Positions 7,435-15,508 of a stretch of 64,000 bases of DNA are shown one piece after another. How positions within the stretch are numbered: the first letter of the stretch is position 1; each line of letters starts with the position of its first letter. The notes under the pieces are model-generated. The model worked only from the letters and a program-made list of their open reading frames with translations, ran no database searches and was not told the origin of the DNA. This DNA is from an uncultured Porphyromonadaceae bacterium (GTDB taxonomy: Bacteria > Bacteroidota > Bacteroidia > Bacteroidales > Muribaculaceae). A program made the position numbers and the translations under genes. The DNA lies in contig CABUIC010000006.1 of assembly GCA_902491515.1 (NCBI GenBank), positions 1-64,000 of the forward strand, read 5' to 3'.

Positions 7435-8001
7435 ATGAGAGTTCTGACGCTAAACGAAGAAAGCTTCCACGCGACATGCGCGGCCCTCGGGAAGAAAATC
7501 AGCGGAAGCTACGTCCCGGACCTCGTCCTCGGCATACTCACCGGCGGCGAATACGTCGCCGCACGCCTTTTCGCCGACACGCCCCACGCCTCTGTGGAAC
7601 TCCGGCGCCCGTCGACAGCCGACAAGGAGCGCGCCGGACTTCTGTTCCGCCTGCTCCGGCAATCGCCCCGCTGGGTGACGGACGCTCTCCGAATCGCCGA
7701 GGCCCGGATGCTGGCCATGAAGACCCGGAAGAGGCAGAAACGCACCGTTGAGCTCCCGGCTGAAGTCATCCGCATGATAGAAGGGGCACGGAGGGTGCTC
7801 GTGGTCGACGATGCCGTCGACTCCGGCGCCACGCTCCGCGACATCCTCGACGCCGTCGGGCGCGTCGCCGGCCGGCACGAAGTCCGGAGCGCGGCAATCA
7901 CCGTCACCACCCGTCGCCCGCTCCATATGCCTGATTATTACCTATATCACAACTCGACGCTCATCCGCTTCCCATGGTCGAAGGATTACAGGAAAACATA
8001 G
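7435..8001 (+). CDS. phosphoribosyltransferase-fold protein
   Basis: A 188-residue protein with the type I PRTase PRPP-binding loop VLVVDDAVDSGAT (121-133) and an upstream GILTGGEYVAARL pyrophosphate-loop-like segment (33-45). Type I PRTases attach or release bases from PRPP, but many work as regulators, and the acceptor base is not evident here. The next gene, a HAD phosphatase, overlaps it by 28 bases, so they are coupled. A divergent ATP-grasp gene is 180 bases away. PRTase, HAD and ATP-grasp genes together are reported in modified-nucleotide and tellurium-resistance-associated clusters; a link here is speculative. Confidence 0.8.
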   Translation: MRVLTLNEESFHATCAALGKKISGSYVPDLVLGILTGGEYVAARLFADTPHASVELRRPSTADKERAGLLFRLLRQSPRWVTDALRIAEARMLAMKTRKRQKRTVELPAEVIRMIEGARRVLVVDDAVDSGATLRDILDAVGRVAGRHEVRSAAITVTTRRPLHMPDYYLYHNSTLIRFPWSKDYRKT

Positions 8002-8585
8002 CCTCCCCGGACGACAGCCGCCCGCTCCTCGTCGTGGACCTCGACGGCACGCTCATCGCCGGGAACTCGCTCCACATCTACATCCGCTGCGCCATGCGGC
8101 AGATGGCCCGGCGCGGACGCCTCGACCTTCTGGCGCGCACCGCCGCACTCCTTGGCCTTAGGAAAGTAAAGGCCATCAGCCATGCGCGGATGAAATTCGG
8201 CATCCTCGGGCTTGTGCGGCCCGACGAGCGCCTCCTCACCGATTTCCGGCGGAGAGTAGAGGCCATAAGGCGCAAGGACGTGGCGATGCTTATAGATGAC
8301 TATAAGAAAAAAGGTTACGCCGTACTCCTCGCCACCGCCGCGGCCGACACATATGTCCCCGCCATCTGGGAGGGCAACTACGTGGCCACTGACATGGCCG
8401 ACCCCGCCCGTATCGAATGCCGCGGCGAAGAAAAACTCCGCCGCGTCGAAGCCTACGCCCGCGCCAGAGGCCTCCGCCTTGCCGCCGCCATCACCGACGA
8501 ACCCGCCGCCGACGACGCCCCCCTCGCCCAAGCCGCCGAAGAACTCTGGGACGCCGAAACCACCCCGCCTCGACAGGGATATTAA
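7974..8585 (+). CDS. HAD superfamily phosphatase-like protein
   Basis: A 203-residue protein with HAD motif I DLDGT (22-26, nucleophile D22), an insert of about 80 residues as the cap, motif II in LLATAAADTY, and an acidic ITDEPAADD near the C-terminus. The organisation resembles SerB-like members. ATG 7974 lies inside the PRTase frame, with 28 bases of overlap; the HAD core would be intact even with a later start. The substrate is unknown, and coupling to the PRTase suggests a phosphorylated nucleoside or sugar (inference). Confidence 0.75.
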   Translation: MVEGLQENIASPDDSRPLLVVDLDGTLIAGNSLHIYIRCAMRQMARRGRLDLLARTAALLGLRKVKAISHARMKFGILGLVRPDERLLTDFRRRVEAIRRKDVAMLIDDYKKKGYAVLLATAAADTYVPAIWEGNYVATDMADPARIECRGEEKLRRVEAYARARGLRLAAAITDEPAADDAPLAQAAEELWDAETTPPRQGY

Positions 8586-8628
8586 CAATTATTTACAGCG
8601 GGGGGTCTGATGTTTGGATAAGTTTTGC

Positions 8629-8636
8629 TAATTTTG
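8629..8636 (+). promoter_or_regulatory. -7 promoter element for polyprenyl synthase
   Basis: TAATTTTG fits TAnnTTTG; ATG 8652 lies 15 bases downstream, giving a leader of only about 9 bases. The nearest upstream TTTG (8613-8616) is 12 bases away, too close for the usual -33 spacing. Confidence 0.5.
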
Positions 8637-8651
8637 CAGGGAAATTCGCCG

Positions 8652-9629
8652 ATGAGCCCATTAACTGCAATACAACAGGCTTGTGGCCCCGATCTGGAGC
8701 GCCTCAACACACGCATCCATGACTGCCTCAGAAGCTCTTCGGAGCTGATGACGAGGGTCGTGGAGGAGAACTTGCGCTCTAAAGGAAAGCAAATCAGGCC
8801 TCTTGTGTTGATTCTCTGCGCGCGCCTCGCCGGAGGCGCGGTCGACGAGCGCGTCATCAACGCCGCGGCTTCCGTAGAGCTTCTCCACAACGCCTCGCTC
8901 ATCCACGACGACATCGTCGACGACTCGAAGATGCGCCGCGGAAACCCCTCGGTCAACGCCGTGTGGGACAACCATGTGGCCGTGCTCGTCGGCGACTTCT
9001 ACACCACGGCGGCCATGCAGCGGGCCATCGCCACGGGCGACATCCGCATAATCGATGCCCTCTGCCACCTCGGCCGGCGCCTCTCGCTCGGCGAAATCGA
9101 ACAGCTCTTCCTCGCCCGCGAGCATACTCTCTCCGAGGAAAACTATTATAAGGTGGTCGACTACAAGACCTCCTCGCTCTTCGTGGCCAGTGCGCGGATG
9201 GGCTGTCTCGCCGTCAACTCCGACAAGGCGACGGAGGAGGCCCTCGCCGAATTCGCCCTGCTCTTCGGACGCTGCTTCCAGCTCCGCGACGACATCTTCG
9301 ACTTCTACGACTCCACGGTCGTCGGGAAGCCCACGGGCAACGACCTCCGCGAGGGAAAGGTGTCGCTCCCTCTTATCCATGTGCTCCTTGACCAGGCGAC
9401 GCCGGAGCGCGAGAAGGCTCTGGAAATTCTCTCGCGCGATATGCTCACCGAGGAAGAAATCAGTCGCCTTCAGGCCCTCGCCCGCGACTGCGGGGGCATC
9501 GACTATGCCTTCCGGGCCATGGCCGGTCTCCGCGCACGCGCCGAACAGCTCCTCGCTCCCCTCCCCGACCGACCTGAAAAACGGATGCTCCTCGACCTTT
9601 TCGACTTCGTCATAGCACGTACATATTGA
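8652..9629 (+). CDS. trans-polyprenyl diphosphate synthase
   Basis: A 325-residue prenyltransferase that condenses isopentenyl diphosphate units onto an allylic diphosphate, most likely to make the menaquinone side chain. The two aspartate-rich Mg-binding motifs are intact: DDIVD (86-90, followed by D91) and DDIFD (213-217). The GKQIRP substrate-binding block is at 45-50. Length fits octaprenyl/solanesyl-type enzymes; chain length cannot be read off. ATG 8652 (MSPLTAIQQA) was chosen over upstream TTG codons because the -7 element ends 15 bases before it. The stop overlaps the next ATG (TGATG). Confidence 0.93.
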   Translation: MSPLTAIQQACGPDLERLNTRIHDCLRSSSELMTRVVEENLRSKGKQIRPLVLILCARLAGGAVDERVINAAASVELLHNASLIHDDIVDDSKMRRGNPSVNAVWDNHVAVLVGDFYTTAAMQRAIATGDIRIIDALCHLGRRLSLGEIEQLFLAREHTLSEENYYKVVDYKTSSLFVASARMGCLAVNSDKATEEALAEFALLFGRCFQLRDDIFDFYDSTVVGKPTGNDLREGKVSLPLIHVLLDQATPEREKALEILSRDMLTEEEISRLQALARDCGGIDYAFRAMAGLRARAEQLLAPLPDRPEKRMLLDLFDFVIARTY

Positions 9630-11635
9630 TGCGTTCGCTTCCTCTCTTCCTTATCCTCGCTCTCATTCTGGCATCCTGCGCAAGCATCGGACGCCCCGAA
9701 GGCGGCCCTCGCGACGAGGAGCCTCCCGTCTTCGTCTCGTCCACGCCGGCCCCGGGGGCCGTGAACGTGGATCCTCGGAGGATGACCGTGCTCTTCAACG
9801 AGAACATACAGCTTGAGGACGCCTTCACCAAGGTCGTGGCCTCGCCTCCGGGCAAGACACCACCGACAGTCCGCGCCAACGGACGGCGGATGACCGTCGA
9901 GTTCCGCGACACGCTTCTGCCCAACACCACCTACACCATCGACTTCGCCGACGCCATCAAGGACCTCAACGAAGGAAACATTCTCGACGGCTTCGCACTC
10001 GAGTTCTCCACAGGCCCCACCATCGACACGCTCCGCGTAAGCGGTATGGTTCTCGACGCCCGGACCCTCGAGCCCCAGCAGGGCATACTCGTCGGCATCC
10101 ACTCCAACCTCGCCGACTCGGCCCTGACCTCCCTGCCTTTCGAGCGCATCGCCCGGACCAACCAGTACGGCCAGTTCACCGTCCGCGGACTCGCGCCCGG
10201 CGAATACCGCGTCTATGCCGTCGACGACGTCAACCATGACTACAAGTGGGACCGCAGCGAGAACCTCGCCTTCTTCCCCCTCACCGTCTCCCCCGCCGTC
10301 GAGCACATCACCGTCTCCGACACCCTCCGCAACTCCCTCGGCGAGGACTCCCTCATCAGTCGTCAGGGCTTCCACTACCTCCCCGACGACATCCTCCTCA
10401 CCACATTCAACGAAGGCCACAAAGCCCAATATCTCAAGGACTATACACGTCCCGAGCGGAGAAAAGTGAACATCACATTCGCAGCACCGGCAGACTCCCT
10501 GGCCGAGCTGAGGGTTGTCGACGGCGTGGTCTCCGACTCCATGCGCGGGGCCTCATGGAGCAAGTGGGCGCTTATGACCCCCAACGCCACGCGCGACACC
10601 CTCGACTACTGGATCACCTCTCCGGAAATCATAGCCTCCGACTCCCTGCGCCTCTCGCTCCGCTACCAGAAGACCGACACGGCCCAACAACTCGTATGGA
10701 CCACGGACACCCTGCGATTCTTCTTCCGCGAACCGAAGGGCAACAAGAAGAAAGAGGAGACCGACACATTGCCGCCGGTCCATGACGCCCTATCCTTCCG
10801 CACCCTCGGAGGGACGTCTCAGGAGCTCAACCAACCCCTGCTTGTTGAATTCTCCGAACCGGTCACGGAACTCGCGCCGGAGGCCATGCGCCTCGAAATT
10901 CTTCGCGACACCCTCTGGACTCCACTCTCCGTCACGTCCTATCCCGATTCGCTGAAGCCTCTCCTCCGGAGAAAATTCGACCTGAAGTGGGAACCGGGAG
11001 GCCGATACCGCCTGGCCGCCGATTCCGCGGCCATCCTCAGCGTCTACGGCGAGCACAACAAGGCCGCCAACGCCGAATTCACCGTCAAGACTCCCGACGA
11101 CTACTCCAACCTGACATTCAGCATCTCCGGCCTCGACGGTCGCCCGGCGGAAGTGCTTCTGCTGACTTCCGGCGACGAACCGGCATACCGCACAAGCGTA
11201 GCGCCCGGAAAGAACACCGCGGAATTCTCATTCCTCGCACCGGGGACATACTATGCGCGCCTGTTCATCGACGAAAACCTCAACCACAAATGGGACCCCG
11301 GCAACTTCGCCGACGGGACCCAGCCCGAGGAGACATATTATTTCGCAAAAAAACTCGAGCTGAAGAAAAACTGGGACCTCGACCAGACCTGGGACCTCTA
11401 CGAGCTCGCCGTCGACGCCCAGAAGCCTTACGCCATCAAGAAGAACAAGCCCAAGCTCAAGCGCGGAGAACAGAATCCCGAGGAAGAGGAAGGCGACGGA
11501 TTCGACTCCGAGAACGAGCAGTACAACCCCTTCGGCGGCACCGGCTCCCAGCGCCCCGGCGGCAGCAACCGACCCACATCCCGCCCCGGCCTCAACACCA
11601 ACAACCCCACCCTCGCCAGGCCATCGAGGCGATAA
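9629..11635 (+). CDS. large Ig-like-domain outer-membrane lipoprotein
   Basis: A 668-residue predicted lipoprotein with a short signal peptide and lipobox ending in C17 (LASC). An Ig-like Big_5/SbsA-type domain follows (about 30-130: PPVFVSSTPAPGAV.. to ..FSTGP), then a prealbumin-like beta-sandwich segment (VSGMVLDARTLEP..) and further beta-rich repeats. Such proteins are common, functionally uncharacterised Bacteroidetes surface lipoproteins. The C-terminus is charged, then G/N/P/R-rich and probably disordered. The start overlaps the prenyl synthase stop, so it is probably co-transcribed. Confidence 0.8.
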   Translation: MRSLPLFLILALILASCASIGRPEGGPRDEEPPVFVSSTPAPGAVNVDPRRMTVLFNENIQLEDAFTKVVASPPGKTPPTVRANGRRMTVEFRDTLLPNTTYTIDFADAIKDLNEGNILDGFALEFSTGPTIDTLRVSGMVLDARTLEPQQGILVGIHSNLADSALTSLPFERIARTNQYGQFTVRGLAPGEYRVYAVDDVNHDYKWDRSENLAFFPLTVSPAVEHITVSDTLRNSLGEDSLISRQGFHYLPDDILLTTFNEGHKAQYLKDYTRPERRKVNITFAAPADSLAELRVVDGVVSDSMRGASWSKWALMTPNATRDTLDYWITSPEIIASDSLRLSLRYQKTDTAQQLVWTTDTLRFFFREPKGNKKKEETDTLPPVHDALSFRTLGGTSQELNQPLLVEFSEPVTELAPEAMRLEILRDTLWTPLSVTSYPDSLKPLLRRKFDLKWEPGGRYRLAADSAAILSVYGEHNKAANAEFTVKTPDDYSNLTFSISGLDGRPAEVLLLTSGDEPAYRTSVAPGKNTAEFSFLAPGTYYARLFIDENLNHKWDPGNFADGTQPEETYYFAKKLELKKNWDLDQTWDLYELAVDAQKPYAIKKNKPKLKRGEQNPEEEEGDGFDSENEQYNPFGGTGSQRPGGSNRPTSRPGLNTNNPTLARPSRR

Positions 11636-11640
11636 AAAAT

Positions 11641-11671
11641 TTTGTCGGGCGTCAAAAATTCATTAACTTTG
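11641..11671 (+). promoter_or_regulatory. consensus promoter for mazG-deoC
   Basis: TTTG (11641-11644), 19-base spacer, TAACTTTG (11664-11671): an exact match to the Bacteroidetes sigma-A consensus, 43 bases before ATG 11715. Confidence 0.8.
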
Positions 11672-11714
11672 TGGGACTGACAGACGTTATACCCTTACCG
11701 CGCCCGAACCGAAT

Positions 11715-12068
11715 ATGCTCCACGACACCGCCCTGCCTCAGGAAATCACCCTCGCCGACGCACAGAAAGCCGTCGACGAATGGATTCGCACAATCGGCGT
11801 GAGATATTTCTCGCCGCTGACCAATATGGCTGTGCTCGCCGAGGAATGCGGCGAGGTTGCGCGCGTAATCGCCAGAACCGACGGCGAGCAGTCCGCCAAG
11901 CCGGGCGAGAAGCTCGACCTCGCCGACGAGCTCGCCGACCTTCTGTGGGTGACAATCGCCATCGCCAACCAGCATGGCATAGACCTTCAGGAGGCATTCC
12001 GCCAGAATCTACTCAAAAAAACCGCCCGCGACTCCCGGCGGCACATCCAAAACCCGAAACTGACATAA
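11715..12068 (+). CDS. MazG-like nucleotide pyrophosphohydrolase
   Basis: A 117-residue all-alpha NTP pyrophosphatase-type protein. The metal-binding residues of the family are present: E43-E44-x2-E47 and E72-x2-D75 (in EECGEV and DELADLL). It probably hydrolyses a (d)NTP to the monophosphate in house-cleaning. It follows a consensus promoter and is 17 bases upstream of deoC, so both belong to deoxynucleotide turnover. ATG 11715 gives the normal family length. Confidence 0.85.
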   Translation: MLHDTALPQEITLADAQKAVDEWIRTIGVRYFSPLTNMAVLAEECGEVARVIARTDGEQSAKPGEKLDLADELADLLWVTIAIANQHGIDLQEAFRQNLLKKTARDSRRHIQNPKLT

Positions 12069-12085
12069 AAACACCCTACAACACT

Positions 12086-12973
12086 ATGAGCGACAACAAG
12101 TACCGCGACGCCATCGAAGCGTCCAAAGTAATCTCCGACGATACACAAGTGACACAGGCCGTCGACGCCATCATCGAAAAGCACGCCGACGAAAACCGCA
12201 CACCCGAGGTGTACAAGTTCCTCTTCAACACCATCGACCTCACCACCCTCAAGGCCACAGACTCCCCGGTGTCCGTCTCCAACTTCACCGAGGCCGTCAA
12301 CCGCTTCGAAGAAGAATACCCCGAGCTCCCCAACGTGGCGGCAATCTGCGTATACCCCAACTTCGCGCAGGTAGTCCGCGCCGTCCTCGAAGTCTCGGAG
12401 GTCGACATCGCCTGCGTCAGCGGCGGCTTCCCCTCCTCTCAGACCTTCCCTGAAGTCAAGGTTGCCGAAACGGCCCTGGCTATCGACGGCGGCGCCGACG
12501 AAATTGACATTGTCATCAATGTCGGCGACTTCCTCGACGGCGACTACGAAAGCGTCTGCGACGAAATTTCCGAACTCAAGGAAGCCTGCCGCGGAGGCAT
12601 CCTCAAGGTCATCCTCGAGACCGGAGCCCTCAAGACCGCCGCGAACATCAAGGCCGCATCCATCCTCGCTCTCTACTCCGGCGCCGACTTCCTCAAGACC
12701 TCCACCGGCAAGGAATATCCCGGAGCAAGCCTCTTCGCCGCATACGTGATGATGCAGGCCATCAAGGAATATTACGAGAAGACCGGGCGCCGCGTAGGCT
12801 TCAAGTGCGCCGGAGGCGTCTCCACCACCGACGACGCCGTCAAATACTACACTCTGGCCAAGGAAATCCTCGGCGAGGAATGGCTCACCAAGGAATATTT
12901 CCGCATCGGAGCCTCGCGCCTCGCAAACACTCTCCTGAGCGACATCCTCGGCCGCGAAGTAAAGCATTTCTAA
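12086..12973 (+). CDS. deoC: deoxyribose-phosphate aldolase
   Basis: A 295-residue class I aldolase that splits 2-deoxyribose-5-phosphate into glyceraldehyde-3-phosphate and acetaldehyde. The Schiff-base lysine is K204 in DFLKTSTGK. The supporting acid is D141 in EIDIVINVGD, and a second lysine is K240 in GFKCAGG. It is longer than the approximately 220-260-residue short forms, with an extended N-terminus typical of Bacteroidetes. It follows mazG by 17 bases. ATG 12086 begins MSDNKYRDA. Confidence 0.95.
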   Translation: MSDNKYRDAIEASKVISDDTQVTQAVDAIIEKHADENRTPEVYKFLFNTIDLTTLKATDSPVSVSNFTEAVNRFEEEYPELPNVAAICVYPNFAQVVRAVLEVSEVDIACVSGGFPSSQTFPEVKVAETALAIDGGADEIDIVINVGDFLDGDYESVCDEISELKEACRGGILKVILETGALKTAANIKAASILALYSGADFLKTSTGKEYPGASLFAAYVMMQAIKEYYEKTGRRVGFKCAGGVSTTDDAVKYYTLAKEILGEEWLTKEYFRIGASRLANTLLSDILGREVKHF

Positions 12974-13019
12974 CCGCTTACAGGCGCGCCGCGACTTCCG
13001 GCGCGCCAATATTCATCCT

Positions 13020-13646
13020 ATGAAAATCTGGATTTACATTGATGGCGCCCAGAAAGGGCCGTTTTCCGAGCATGAGCTCCTCGAGATGAACATCGGACCT
13101 TCGACCCCCGTGTGGTTCGAAGGCATGCCCAAGTGGCTGCCCGCCGCCGAGGTTCCCGAAATGCAGCCCATTCTCAACCGCGAGCCCCTCTCCTCCGCGG
13201 CAGAAGCCGCGGAGGAGACTGAAAAAGAAAAGGCCGCGGACGAGACTGCCGACGAAGCTCTTGAAGAAGCAGTTGAAGAGAGAATCGAAGAGAAAGTCGA
13301 AGAGGCGCCCTCAGAAGAGCCTGCCGAAGCCGTAGTCGAGGAAATCATCGTTGAGGCCCCCGTCTCCAGATACGCCCCCGGCCAGCGGCGTGTGAAGCCC
13401 GCAAGTCTCCCCGACGAACCGTGCCCTCCATCATACATCGGCTGGAGCATATTCCTCACCATCTGCTGCTGCTCGCCCATCAGCATCGGCTCGCTTGTAG
13501 CTTCCATCTTTGTCACATCCTATTACAACAGCGGCAAGCTCGAGAAGAGCAAACGCGCCAGCGAGTGGGCCGCATGGCTCATCATGACAGCCATCGCTCT
13601 CGGCTTCCTGCCTGTCATGATAATGTCAGCCTTCTCCGGCAATTGA
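13020..13646 (+). CDS. GYF_2 plus CD225/dispanin-type membrane protein
   Basis: A 208-residue protein in three parts. Residues 1-50 form a GYF_2 (DUF4339) domain (WIYIDGAQKGPFSEHEL.. VWFEGMPKW). Residues about 60-115 are a glutamate-rich linker. Residues about 130-205 are a two-helix CD225/dispanin-like membrane unit (CCCSPISIGSLVAS ..). GYF domains bind proline-rich peptides, so this could be a membrane anchor for a partner protein; no partner is evident. The stop overlaps the putative TTG start of the DUF2752 gene, indicating coupling. Confidence 0.8.
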   Translation: MKIWIYIDGAQKGPFSEHELLEMNIGPSTPVWFEGMPKWLPAAEVPEMQPILNREPLSSAAEAAEETEKEKAADETADEALEEAVEERIEEKVEEAPSEEPAEAVVEEIIVEAPVSRYAPGQRRVKPASLPDEPCPPSYIGWSIFLTICCCSPISIGSLVASIFVTSYYNSGKLEKSKRASEWAAWLIMTAIALGFLPVMIMSAFSGN

Positions 13647-14020
13647 CCCGGAACGCCATAAAGACCGTCGTCGCGGCCGCCCTTTCTGTTGCGGCCGTGG
13701 CGATTGTCGTATTTTTATATTACCGCCACGATCCATCGTCGCCTGTGGCGCCCAAGTGCCTCTTCCGGCTGCTCACGGGCTACGACTGCCCGGGCTGCGG
13801 CTCCCAGCGCGCATTCCACGCCCTGCTCCACGGCCGCCTGGCCGAGGCATGGGGCTATAATCCCTATCTCTTCTTTGCCGTGCCCGCCGGTGCGGTGCTC
13901 ATCGCGGCCGAAGCCGTGCGCCGAAGCCATCCCCGCCTTCACCGCACCCTCGTCAATCCCCTCAGCGCAACCATAATCCTCGCCGCCACCATCGCCTGGT
14001 GGGTGTTCAGGAACCTGTAA
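13643..14020 (+). CDS. DUF2752 small membrane protein
   Basis: A 125-residue protein with three predicted membrane helices and the family motif CPGCGSQRAF (C49, C52). No ATG or GTG lies near the N-terminus, so I assign TTG 13643, which overlaps the TGA of the previous gene (TTGA). DUF2752 proteins often sit beside TM2- or CD225-type proteins in Bacteroidetes. Function is unknown; the cysteine pair could bind metal or form a disulfide. Confidence 0.75.
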   Translation: MTRNAIKTVVAAALSVAAVAIVVFLYYRHDPSSPVAPKCLFRLLTGYDCPGCGSQRAFHALLHGRLAEAWGYNPYLFFAVPAGAVLIAAEAVRRSHPRLHRTLVNPLSATIILAATIAWWVFRNL

Positions 14021-14023
14021 GCC

Positions 14024-14302
14024 TTATTTCCGCGAAGTCAGGAATTCGTCGAGGTCCACTAACTTGTCGAGGCCGAATTTCTGTCGCAGGCGATAGCGGG
14101 CCGTGTTGACGCTCGCACGCGAGATGCCGAGAAAAACGGTCATCTCCTGAGTCGTGCGCTGGAGGAAAATCAGCATACACAGAAGTTCGTCGCCGGGAGT
14201 CAGCTGCGGAAATTCCGCCTTGAGCCGGGGAATAAAGTCGGGCTACACCACATTGAAGACCCGCGGAACTCCCGCACAATCGACGCCGTGAGCCTCAGCC
14301 AT
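14024..14302 (-). pseudogene. remnant of a regulator with C-terminal LuxR-like HTH, amber-interrupted
   Basis: On the minus strand, codons from ATG 14302 read for 19 residues, meet TAG at 14245-14243, then stay open for 72 residues to TAA at 14026-14024. The region after the amber codon reads like the C-terminus of Bacteroidetes TPR/HTH regulators: LTPGDELLCMLIFLQ, then LGISRASVNTARYRLRQKFG. The residues before the stop (PRVFNVV) continue naturally into PDFIPRL, so the TAG interrupts a once continuous frame. The N-terminal bulk is missing. It is convergent with the DUF2752 gene and abuts another remnant. Confidence 0.65.
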
Positions 14303-14626
14303 GCAGCCCGGCGAAGCCTTTTCTTTCCCCCTCAGGCCGCTTCCGGCCCCACGCTCGACTTAGCTCCGGTATACGTCGGCGAAGGGCTCTCCGCACCCGA
14401 AACCGAGCCTTACGCCGCCGGACTCACCGTAGACGGCAAGGACCTCGGGCTCAAGCCACTCGAATGGAGCGCGCCCGACACTCCCGAGAGCGTCTCGCTC
14501 ATGACCGACCTTCCCCGAAACACCCACGTCGTCGTGAACATTCGCCTCACGATGACGGATTTCTCCATAAGATACACGGTTTGCCCGTGGAACCAGGGAA
14601 CAATCGACGTTCCTTCCTTCGACTGA
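14288..14626 (+). pseudogene. C-terminal remnant of a fimbrillin/Mfa2-like surface protein
   Basis: A 112-codon frame with no credible N-terminus or signal peptide. Its end (LPRNTHVVVNIRLTMTDFS, then a tyrosine/tryptophan strand ending VPSFD) resembles the C-terminal beta-strand region of Bacteroidales fimbrial subunit or anchor proteins. It abuts the HTH remnant tail-to-head, as if a deletion fused two broken genes. The family assignment rests on pattern memory only. Confidence 0.35.
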
Positions 14627-14683
14627 CACCTATGCTATGAAGAGTCTTGGACTGAAATATATACCCTTATATTACGGAATCCG

Positions 14684-15496
14684 ATGCGTGCGCGATGTGG
14701 AATAGTCCTCTGGCTTCTATTGACCGTCCTCGCGGCCTGCGGGCCGCGTCCTGAAGCCAAGTCTCCCCGGCATATATCAACACCCGAAGTACGCGCCGAC
14801 AGCTTGTTGTTAAACTTCTGGAAGGACAGTGACTTCGGCTCTGACAGTCTCGGCCTGGAGCAGCGTTTCGCGGATTTCGCGGCCATCCTGCCCTATGGCT
14901 CCGAAACTGGTCGCGCCAGAGCCGTCGATACTCTCGTCGGAAAGTCCGGGGCGCTCCGTGAGCGCATTCTCGGACTCGCCGAGAGATACCTCTACGACCC
15001 CGAAAGCCCCACATACAGCGGGGAAATGCTCCTTCCCTTCCTCGGGCACTATAGCTCCGAAGACCGCGGGCGGGCCCAGTGGCTCCGCGAGTGCATACTG
15101 AAAAACGCCCCGGGAACGCCCGCGGCTAACTTCGGGTACGTCTCCGCCGACGGAACCCGCAACTCTCTTTTTGTAGCCGGAAGCCGGGCAAGGATAATCC
15201 TCATGTTCTTCGAGCCGGGATGCGGGGTGTGCAAGGCCGCTGTGGAGTACATCGAAGCCTCCGAAAACGTCCGCCGGGAAGTGGAAAAGGGGCGCCTCCG
15301 GCTCGTGGCCGTAAGCCTCGAACCCTTCAGGCCGGAGGATGTCAAGGAATTTTCAGACCTATGGAGCGTGGGCTACGACGCCGACGGCAGCATCGATGCC
15401 GACGAACTGTACATCATCCGCGCCACCCCCACCATCTATGACCTGAGCCCGACGGGAACGGTAATCAGAAAGGATTTCCCTGTGGAGGAATTGTAA
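14684..15496 (+). CDS. DUF5106/thioredoxin-like lipoprotein
   Basis: A 270-residue lipoprotein (lipobox LAAC, C19). An N-terminal helical DUF5106-type domain (about 40-135; signature RYLYDPESPTYS) is followed by a thioredoxin fold with an intact redox pair C180-G-V-C183 (FFEPGCGVCK) and the cis-proline region RATPTIYDL. It likely reduces or isomerises disulfides in the periplasm. It starts after the two gene remnants and ends 12 bases before convergent mutS; a 12-base palindrome lies in that gap. Confidence 0.85.
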   Translation: MRARCGIVLWLLLTVLAACGPRPEAKSPRHISTPEVRADSLLLNFWKDSDFGSDSLGLEQRFADFAAILPYGSETGRARAVDTLVGKSGALRERILGLAERYLYDPESPTYSGEMLLPFLGHYSSEDRGRAQWLRECILKNAPGTPAANFGYVSADGTRNSLFVAGSRARIILMFFEPGCGVCKAAVEYIEASENVRREVEKGRLRLVAVSLEPFRPEDVKEFSDLWSVGYDADGSIDADELYIIRATPTIYDLSPTGTVIRKDFPVEEL

Positions 15497-15508
15497 GGCC
15501 CGGGCCTG

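Noticed and set aside
11780..12085. N-terminal extension of deoC to 397 residues
   Set aside because: The extension reads mazG in the wrong frame, and DeoC begins naturally at ATG 12086.
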